From positions 1 through 32,158 of the forward strand of contig JAOZQF010000004.1 of assembly GCA_029932345.1 (NCBI GenBank): 32,158 nt of DNA, read 5' to 3'. The notes under the pieces were generated by a model, which was given only the letters and a program-made list of their open reading frames with translations, made no database searches and was not told where the DNA came from. Positions 26,412 through 32,158 of the stretch are shown here, piece after piece; the stretch's first letter is position 1, and each line of letters begins with the position of its first letter. Position numbers and translations under genes: made by a program. Source of the DNA: Desulfuromusa sp. GTDB taxonomy: Bacteria; Desulfobacterota; Desulfuromonadia; Desulfuromonadales; Geopsychrobacteraceae.

Positions 26412-28167
26412 TATTTTTATGCATCCAGCCACCATGTTCATTATTGGTGCGCTGCTTCTCCCTTTAGCTAAAAAGTGTAAAGTCCAGAAAATCTGGCTGG
26501 TACTGATACCCCTGGTGGCATTTATTCAGATTCAGTATCTACCGGAATCATTCGGTAAGGTTGAGTGGCTGGGTTTTGATTTACAGTTTGGTCGAGTTGA
26601 CAAGCTGACGATGGTCTTTTTACACGTTTTCACTTTAATGGCGCTGATCGGAAGTATCTTCGGTCTCCATGTCAAGGAGAGTGGTCAACACGTAGCCGCC
26701 TGGCTATATGTTGCCGGTTCTCTGGGAACTACGCTGGCTGGTGATTACTTGACGGTATTCATCTTCTGGGAACTGATGGCTTTTGCTTCGGTCTTCCTGA
26801 TCTGGTACCGCAAGCGGAAACGTTCAATCGAAGCCGGTTACCGCTACCTGTTGGTCCATACATTTGGTGGGTTAGTGCTTTTGGGCGGGATATTCCTTCG
26901 CTATCAGAATGTCGGTGATCTCACCTTTGAGTTGATTTCTGTCGATCAAGCAACCTTAGCCGATTATCTGATTATGATTGGTTTCATGCTCAATGCGGCA
27001 GTACCACCAATTCACGCCTGGCTACCGGATGCTTATCCAGAAGCAACGGTCACCGGCGCTGTATTTATGTGCGCTTTTACGACTAAAACTGCCGTTTATG
27101 TTCTGGCGCGTGGATTTGCCGGATTTGAAACACTGGCAATCATGGGTGCCATCATGACCCTGTACGGGGTCGCTTACGCGGTTATAGAAAACGATGCCCG
27201 GCGAATATTGGCGTACCATATCGTCAGTCAGGTCGGCTACATGGTCTGTGCGGTTGGGATTGGTACCGAAATGGCGATCAATGGTGCCAGTGCCCATGCC
27301 TATGCCCATATCCTCTATAAAGCTTTGTTGTTCATGGGGATTGGTAGTGTTCTGGAGATGACCGGGCGTTCCAAACTTAGTGAGTTGGGCGGCTTGTATA
27401 AATATATGCCGTACACCATGATTTTTACTGTGATCGGTGGTATTTCAATCTCCGGATTCCCGCTGACCAGTGGCTTTATCAGTAAATCTATGATTATTGC
27501 GGCAGCGGGCAATAATCACCAGCTTGTCATTATGGCTATGTTGTTGCTGGCAGCCGTTGGTACTTTCTTGTCGGTTGGAATCAAATTACCATATTATGTT
27601 TTCTTTGGACCCAGGGATAGCGGACTTCAGCCCAAGGAAGCTCCCTGGAATATGCAAGTCGCCATGGGTATTGCTGCTTTTATGTGTATTTTCCTCGGTT
27701 TTTACCCCGATTATCTTTACGACATGCTCCCCTATGCGGTGAATTATCATCCATATAACAGCTACCATTTAACTGAAACTTTTCACCTTCTTGGCTTCAC
27801 CGGACTTGGTTTCTACCTTATGGTCAAATACCTCAAGCCTCACGATGTTTCTAACCTTGATCTTGACTGGTTCTATCGTCGCGGTGCTGATTGGTTCATG
27901 TGGGTTGCCCGCAAGCCGGTTAGTGCCACCAACGAATGGGTCAGTAACATTTATCAGAATATTGGTTTGCGCTTTACCATGGCGCTGGCTCGTGCCCTCT
28001 CCTGGTTTGACTGGGAAGGGATCGATTGGGCTCTGGATGGTAGCGCCCGTGGTGTTGTTAAAGGTGGAGAACAGGTCCGACAGTTTCAGACCGGGAAGTT
28101 GCAGCATTACATAGGTGCTGCAGTGGCTCTGTTGTTCATAGTGCTTATCGTTGTGGTTCTGGTCTGA
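26401..28167 (+). CDS. NuoL-position antiporter-like subunit with lateral-helix-like tail
   Basis: A 588-residue membrane protein of the same family. Glu124 (FWELMAF) and Lys229 (CAFTTKTAVYVL) are kept, but the helix-7 Lys is replaced by Asn198 (GFMLNAAVPPIHAWLP). Residues about 480-560 form a long amphipathic, Trp-rich stretch. A QTGKLQHY motif (563-570) and a final hydrophobic helix follow; the same order ends NuoL, where a lateral helix runs along the pumps and is anchored by a last membrane helix. It is therefore probably the distal subunit. The start is ATG 26401, with AAGGAT upstream, inside the previous gene. Such proteins are often labelled Na+/H+ antiporter subunit D. Confidence 0.88.
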   Translation: MTSSIFMHPATMFIIGALLLPLAKKCKVQKIWLVLIPLVAFIQIQYLPESFGKVEWLGFDLQFGRVDKLTMVFLHVFTLMALIGSIFGLHVKESGQHVAAWLYVAGSLGTTLAGDYLTVFIFWELMAFASVFLIWYRKRKRSIEAGYRYLLVHTFGGLVLLGGIFLRYQNVGDLTFELISVDQATLADYLIMIGFMLNAAVPPIHAWLPDAYPEATVTGAVFMCAFTTKTAVYVLARGFAGFETLAIMGAIMTLYGVAYAVIENDARRILAYHIVSQVGYMVCAVGIGTEMAINGASAHAYAHILYKALLFMGIGSVLEMTGRSKLSELGGLYKYMPYTMIFTVIGGISISGFPLTSGFISKSMIIAAAGNNHQLVIMAMLLLAAVGTFLSVGIKLPYYVFFGPRDSGLQPKEAPWNMQVAMGIAAFMCIFLGFYPDYLYDMLPYAVNYHPYNSYHLTETFHLLGFTGLGFYLMVKYLKPHDVSNLDLDWFYRRGADWFMWVARKPVSATNEWVSNIYQNIGLRFTMALARALSWFDWEGIDWALDGSARGVVKGGEQVRQFQTGKLQHYIGAAVALLFIVLIVVVLV

Positions 28168-28168
28168 C

Positions 28169-28192
28169 CCTGTCCGCTAATTTACAGACAGG
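28169..28192 (+). other. Small hairpin between the NuoL-position gene and nuoM
   Basis: CCTGTC (28169-28174) pairs with GACAGG (28187-28192) over a 12-base loop in the 51-base gap. No T-run follows, so it is not a clear terminator; it may tune relative expression or be chance. Confidence 0.3.
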
Positions 28193-28218
28193 CAATTACT
28201 CTTAGACAGTAGGAAGTC

Positions 28219-29814
28219 ATGGAAAACTATCTAATCCTGAATACATTAAATTTTCCGATCTTATCGTTGCTGCTGATAGTACCGGTGGTCGGAGCCATTG
28301 TCGCCATGTTTTTACGTGGTGATACCGTGCTTAAATTCTGGGGCCTTGCCGTTACCCTGGTCACGGCACTGGTCTCACTGCCGTTGTGGACCCGCTTTGA
28401 TCAAACTACAGCTAAATATCAGTTCGTTGAATTGCGCCACTGGTTTCCCGCTTTGGATCTTGATTATGTTGTCGGTGTCGACGGAATCAGCGTCCTGCTG
28501 GTGCTCCTTACAACCCTGGTGATGCCCCTGTGTGTTCTCTGCTCCTGGACCTATATCAAAACCCGCTGGAAAGAGTTTGTCATCGTTACCTTGTTGATGG
28601 AAACGGCCATGCTTGGGGTTTTTGTCAGTTTGAACACGGTACTGTTCTGGATCTTCTGGGAGGGGATGTTAGTCCCCATGTACCTGATTATTGCTATCTG
28701 GGGCGGGGCACGCAAAGATTACGCATCAATCAAGTTTTTTCTCTACACCTTTTGCGGCAGTATTTTTCTGCTGGTTGCAATCGTGGCGATGTATATCAAG
28801 ACAGGAACTTTCTTTATTCCGGAATTGATGGCTCATAACTTCGATTTTTCATATCAAGTTTGGATATTCCTCGCCTGTGCCCTTGGTTTTGCTATCAAAA
28901 TGCCAATGTTTCCGTTCCACACCTGGCTGCCTGCTGCTCACGTTGAGGCTCCGGTTGCCGGATCGGTTATTCTCGCCAGTATTCTGCTGAAAATGGGTGG
29001 CTACGGATTCTTGCGCTTCTGTCTACCCATGGCTCCGGCCGCAACGGTATACTTTGTGCCGCTGCTTCTGGTGATGTCACTGGTCAGTATTGTTGTTGGT
29101 GGATATCTGGCCTTGGGACAATCGGATATCAAGAAATTGATCGCCTATTCTTCAGTCGGGCATATGGGCTTTGTTACCCTGGGAATCTTTCTGCTCAATG
29201 ACGCCGGGATCAAAGGTGCGATGCTGCAGATGCTCAACCACGGGATTACAACGGGTGCCCTGTTTATCCTGATCGGGATCATTTACGAGCGAACCCACAG
29301 TCGTGAGATTGCTGACAACAGCAAGCTGGGGATGTTCATGCCGATCTATGTCACCTTTTTGGGCATTTTCTCTCTGTCATCGTTGGCTTTTCCTGGAACC
29401 AACAGTTTTGTCAGTGAGTTTCTGGTGCTCTTCGGTGCTTTTGACAAGTTCCCACTGGTTGGTGCTGTTTCGATCCTCGGAGCAATTCTTGCTGCAGCGT
29501 ATATGTTGCGCCTGATGCAAAAAATGGTCTGGGATGATTCCGATGGTCATGTGCCTCACGGAGAGCATGCAGAAGAGCGCAAGCGTATTCTCTTTGATTG
29601 TAATCCACGGGAAATCATTCAACTGGCGTTTTTAACTGTCTTTGTTTTTTGGATTGGTCTCCACCCAACGCCACTACTCGATATGATGGATAGCAGTGTT
29701 GCTCACCTGATTCATCAGATTGATGCTGGCAGTGTTATGCCGGATGCAGCACATCATGGTGAGAGTCATGCTCTGCTTGAAAATGCAGGCACTTGGATCA
29801 AGAATCTCTTTTAA
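28219..29814 (+). CDS. nuoM: Complex I subunit M
   Basis: A 531-residue membrane pump subunit with about 14 helices. The channel residues are Glu148 (WEGMLVPMYL), Lys227 (FAIKMPMFPFHTWLP) and Lys258 (ILLKMGGYGFLRF), matching canonical NuoM. The region QSDIKKLIAYSSVGHMGFV is typical. The C-terminus after helix 14 is longer than in E. coli NuoM and His-rich (DAAHHGESHALLENAG). The ATG follows TAGGAAGTC. nuoN starts 20 bases after its stop. Confidence 0.97.
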   Translation: MENYLILNTLNFPILSLLLIVPVVGAIVAMFLRGDTVLKFWGLAVTLVTALVSLPLWTRFDQTTAKYQFVELRHWFPALDLDYVVGVDGISVLLVLLTTLVMPLCVLCSWTYIKTRWKEFVIVTLLMETAMLGVFVSLNTVLFWIFWEGMLVPMYLIIAIWGGARKDYASIKFFLYTFCGSIFLLVAIVAMYIKTGTFFIPELMAHNFDFSYQVWIFLACALGFAIKMPMFPFHTWLPAAHVEAPVAGSVILASILLKMGGYGFLRFCLPMAPAATVYFVPLLLVMSLVSIVVGGYLALGQSDIKKLIAYSSVGHMGFVTLGIFLLNDAGIKGAMLQMLNHGITTGALFILIGIIYERTHSREIADNSKLGMFMPIYVTFLGIFSLSSLAFPGTNSFVSEFLVLFGAFDKFPLVGAVSILGAILAAAYMLRLMQKMVWDDSDGHVPHGEHAEERKRILFDCNPREIIQLAFLTVFVFWIGLHPTPLLDMMDSSVAHLIHQIDAGSVMPDAAHHGESHALLENAGTWIKNLF

Positions 29815-29834
29815 CTCAAGAATCGGATCAACTT

Positions 29835-31253
29835 ATGTTAAACACGGTTTTTATGCCAGAAATTGCCCTGATGTTAACGGCCTTAGTTTTGTTTTTTATG
29901 ACTTTGGGCAAATTTCGTACTGGTACTGTTCAGGCAGTGAGTCTGGTGCTGACCGCAATTACTCTGATTATTACCTTTGCCAGCCTTGGTACTCAGGGGC
30001 TGATGTTTTATGATGTCTATCAGATTGATGCCCTGTCTCAGCTATTCAAAGTCGTGATTGTTTTCGGTCTGTTTCTGGTTTTCTTCCTGGGTCGTGATTT
30101 AACCGGAATCGAAGAGAAGTTACACACCGAATACAACATGTTTCTGGCAATAAGCGCCCTGGGGCTGGTTTTTTTGAGCAGCTCAGTTGAACTTTTAACC
30201 ATCTTGCTCAGCCTTGAAATCTCATCTTACGCTCTCTATGTTGTCATTCCGTTTAGGCGTGGGCAGGGACGGATCCATGTTGAAGCCGGAATTAAATACA
30301 TTCTCTTCGGTGCTGCCTCAACCGGACTGACTCTCTACGGGATGAGTTACATCTTTGGTCTGGCGCACACCACCTACTTGTCAGAACTGTCAGAAAAATT
30401 ACCGGGATTGGTCGCAACACAACCTTTGGCTGTCATCGCAATTGTTTTGGTGATGGTCGCTTTTTTCTATAAATTGGCAATGTTCCCGATGCACTTCTGG
30501 GCACCAGATGTCTATCAGGGTGCAGCCAATGAAACTACCAGTTTTGTAGCAACACTCCCCAAGGTTGGTGCAGTTTTGTTGTTGCTGCGGTTTGTCGCAG
30601 TTGCCGGGTTTGATATCTCCCAGGTTACCTGGGTTCTGGCGACAATTGCTGTATTGTCAATGGTTTTTGGTAACTTCAGTGCCCTGGTACAAACAGACTT
30701 AAAGCGATTACTTGCTTATTCCAGTATCGCTCACGCCGGTTATGTGATGATCGGAATCTTGACGGCAGATAAAATGGGAATGGCAGCCGCAGTCTTTTAT
30801 GTTATCGGCTATCTGCTGATGAATCTTGGTGCATTTTATGTCATCTACAATATTTCACCTAAAGGGGAAAACGTGACCTTTGATGATCTTAAGGGATTGT
30901 CGCGTCGTTCTCCGTTGCTGGCATTAACGCTACTTGTGTCTGTTTTTGGTATGGCGGGTATCCCACCAACCATCGGTTTTATTGGTAAGTTTATGATTTT
31001 TACCGGAGCCTTGCATAAGGGATTCTATGCTCTGGTTGTGATTGCAGTGATGAATGCTGCAGTTGCTTCTTTTTACTACCTGAAAATGGCGAGAGCGGCA
31101 TATTGCGCTGCAGATAACGAGCAGGAAGTTATTGTCCTCCCCCTCGGGGCAAAGCTTATGGGTGCTTTTTTCATTCTTGCAATTATTTTGATCGGGGCGT
31201 TGCCACAAAGTCTTCTTGCCAGTGCTAAGGCCGCAGTTGCAACCCTGCTTTGA
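29835..31253 (+). CDS. nuoN: Complex I subunit N
   Basis: A 472-residue membrane pump subunit nearest to NuoK. Conserved channel residues are Glu128 (LSLEISSYALYV), Lys213 (FYKLAMFPMHFWAPDVYQG) and Lys243 (ATLPKVGAVLLL). The start is taken as the ATG at 29835; an earlier in-frame TTG at 29793 lies inside nuoM and would add 14 polar residues before the first helix, which is less likely. It is the last gene of the operon and is followed by a strong terminator. Confidence 0.97.
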   Translation: MLNTVFMPEIALMLTALVLFFMTLGKFRTGTVQAVSLVLTAITLIITFASLGTQGLMFYDVYQIDALSQLFKVVIVFGLFLVFFLGRDLTGIEEKLHTEYNMFLAISALGLVFLSSSVELLTILLSLEISSYALYVVIPFRRGQGRIHVEAGIKYILFGAASTGLTLYGMSYIFGLAHTTYLSELSEKLPGLVATQPLAVIAIVLVMVAFFYKLAMFPMHFWAPDVYQGAANETTSFVATLPKVGAVLLLLRFVAVAGFDISQVTWVLATIAVLSMVFGNFSALVQTDLKRLLAYSSIAHAGYVMIGILTADKMGMAAAVFYVIGYLLMNLGAFYVIYNISPKGENVTFDDLKGLSRRSPLLALTLLVSVFGMAGIPPTIGFIGKFMIFTGALHKGFYALVVIAVMNAAVASFYYLKMARAAYCAADNEQEVIVLPLGAKLMGAFFILAIILIGALPQSLLASAKAAVATLL

Positions 31254-31276
31254 TTTAACCTTATATTAAAATTCCC

Positions 31277-31310
31277 AAAAAAGGCCTGCCATTTGTGTGG
31301 GCCTTTTGCT
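31277..31310 (+). terminator. Terminator of the complex I operon
   Basis: AAAAGGCC (31279-31286) pairs with GGCCTTTT (31300-31307), 8 bases each, extended by weaker pairs inside, and ends in a T-run. It starts 24 bases after the nuoN stop and precedes the rplU promoter. Confidence 0.8.
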
Positions 31311-31361
31311 TTGCAATGGCTTTGTCGAGCTCGATAACGGATACGGGTTCTTGGATTTTAC

Positions 31362-31389
31362 TTGACAGTTGATTTGAGGATCATATAAA
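31362..31389 (+). promoter_or_regulatory. Sigma-70 promoter of rplU-rpmA
   Basis: TTGACA (31362-31367), a 16-base spacer and TATAAA (31384-31389) are close to consensus. Transcription should start near 31396, leaving a leader of about 60 bases. The leader holds a small hairpin CGCAA-TTA-TTGCG (31404-31416), which could be part of an L21 autoregulatory site, though five base pairs is weak evidence. Confidence 0.75.
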
Positions 31390-31456
31390 GTACGCCGTTG
31401 CAGCGCAATTATTGCGACTGTGTTCTTAGGTAATATTTCATAGGAGAATCAAAACG

Positions 31457-31765
31457 ATGTATGCGGTGATCAAGACCGGAGGCAAACAGTACAAAGTTTC
31501 CGAAGGCGACCTGTTTAAGGTCGAAATGCTTGACGGTGCAGTGGGTGATACCATTGAACTCGATCAAGTCCTCATGGTCGGTGGCGCAGAGGTTAAACTC
31601 GGAACACCTCTCGTACCAGGTGCTAAAGTTAAGGCACAGATCGTTGCTCAGGAAAAAGACAAGAAGATTCTTGTTTTTAAATCCAAGCGACGTGGTGGTA
31701 ACCGTAAAAAATACGGCCATCGTCAACCTATAACCCGACTTAAAGTCGCGGCAATCGAAGTTTAG
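31457..31765 (+). CDS. rplU: Ribosomal protein bL21
   Basis: A 102-residue 50S subunit protein that binds 23S rRNA. The standard length and motifs are all there: MYAVIKTGGKQYKVSEGD at the start, and KILVFKSKRRGGNRKKYGHRQ with the basic KSKRRGG-x-R-K-x-x-G-H-R-Q signature. The ATG follows TAGGAGAATC. rpmA comes nine bases after its stop, as in most bacteria. Confidence 0.99.
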   Translation: MYAVIKTGGKQYKVSEGDLFKVEMLDGAVGDTIELDQVLMVGGAEVKLGTPLVPGAKVKAQIVAQEKDKKILVFKSKRRGGNRKKYGHRQPITRLKVAAIEV

Positions 31766-31774
31766 GAGGGTCTC

Positions 31775-32029
31775 ATGGCTCATAAAAAAGCTGCTGGTAG
31801 TTCCCGGAATGGTCGTGACAGTGCTGGTCAAAGGCTCGGGATTAAACGTTATGGTGGTGAAGAGGTCTCTTCCGGTTCTATTCTGGTTCGCCAGCGTGGA
31901 ACAACTTTTCATCCAGGGACCAATGTTGGTTGCGGCAAGGATTATACCCTGTTTGCAACGATTGATGGTGTGGTTAAGTTTGAAACTAAGAAGCAGGGAC
32001 GTAAGTATATCAGCGTTTACGCTGCTTAA
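31775..32029 (+). CDS. rpmA: Ribosomal protein bL27
   Basis: An 84-residue 50S subunit protein whose N-terminal tail reaches the peptidyl-transferase centre. It begins [20 protein letters not shown], the standard start without the cleavable N-terminal extension seen in Firmicutes. It also shows [20 protein letters not shown] strong ribosome-binding site (TTTAGGAGGGTCTC) overlaps the rplU stop. Confidence 0.99.
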   Translation: MAHKKAAGSSRNGRDSAGQRLGIKRYGGEEVSSGSILVRQRGTTFHPGTNVGCGKDYTLFATIDGVVKFETKKQGRKYISVYAA

Positions 32030-32054
32030 TCAGTCTGTCATGCAATACTTAAAA

Positions 32055-32095
32055 TGAGAACCCGGTATCGCTTTGCGGTCACCGGGTTCTTTCGT
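32055..32095 (+). terminator. Terminator after rpmA
   Basis: AGAACCCGGT (32057-32066) pairs perfectly over 10 bases with ACCGGGTTCT (32081-32090), with a 14-base loop and TTTC after it. It lies between rpmA and obg, so obg may be expressed by read-through or from its own promoter. Confidence 0.85.
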
Positions 32096-32119
32096 TTAAG
32101 GGGAGAGGATAATTGTTAG

Positions 32120-32158
32120 ATGAAGTTTGTTGATCAGGTCAGAATTGAGGTAAAAGCA
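32120..32158 (+). CDS. obgE: Obg GTPase, N-terminal 13 codons (cut by window end)
   Basis: The final 39 bases encode MKFVDQVRIEVKA, the opening of the glycine-rich Obg fold of this ribosome-assembly GTPase (family start MKFVDEV-x-I-x-V-x-A-G-D-G). Position directly after rplU-rpmA is the classic location. The upstream GGGGAGAGGAT supplies a ribosome-binding site. Everything beyond base 32158 is unseen. Confidence 0.9.
   Translation, partial: MKFVDQVRIEVKA

Noticed and set aside
31254-31456. tRNA or small RNA gene between nuoN and rplU
   Set aside because: No cloverleaf can be traced; the stretch is explained by a terminator, a promoter and a short leader.

Overview
The window reads like a chromosome segment from a delta-proteobacterium of the Desulfuromonas/Geobacter type (Desulfuromonadia). 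This is inferred from gene content and from how the RNase G, L21/L27/Obg and complex I proteins read; no database search was run. Gene density is high, codon use is moderately GC-rich, and the accessory parts are a giant repetitive surface protein and a few decayed insertion sequences.

Layout. (1) 1-10011: the 3' part of one enormous autotransporter gene that enters from outside the window. At least 3336 residues are visible: a repetitive passenger, a Cys-bearing insert, and a C-terminal outer-membrane beta-barrel. (2) 10060-11224, minus strand: a nicotinamide-riboside salvage pair (PnuC transporter, then a NadR-type kinase). (3) 11290-11932: fragments of an IS256-type and an IS30-type transposase. 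(4) 11966-13471: RNase G, followed by a hairpin repeat and a GC-rich dispersed repeat. (5) 13796-15505, minus strand: a PiT phosphate permease with its PhoU-like DUF47 partner. (6) 15881-19191: a TrmO-like methyltransferase, a BRO-N/DinD-like protein and a CPA2-type cation/proton antiporter. (7) 19687-31253: a 12-gene complex I operon with its own predicted promoter. (8) 31362-32158: the ribosomal L21-L27-Obg operon, with Obg cut by the window edge.

The most interesting system is the complex I operon. It has A, B, C, D, H, I, J, K, M and N but lacks nuoE, nuoF and nuoG, the NADH-oxidising module. The usual single NuoL is replaced by three genes: a 497-residue MrpD/NuoM-like antiporter subunit, an 82-residue two-helix membrane protein, and a 588-residue NuoL-position subunit with a lateral-helix-like C-terminal tail. 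Counting NuoM and NuoN, the complex would have four antiporter-like pump subunits. NuoC is atypical and carries a Pro/Glu/Lys-rich tail. The electron donor is therefore probably not NADH through the usual arm; ferredoxin or another donor is an inference.

The second system of note is the autotransporter. About a dozen units of ~110 residues each carry one WDGGT motif and two RTX-like G-x-G-x-D turns. They grade into W-less half-units, then into a duplicated Cys-bearing module. All eight cysteines I can find in the visible protein sit there and just downstream, as four close pairs.
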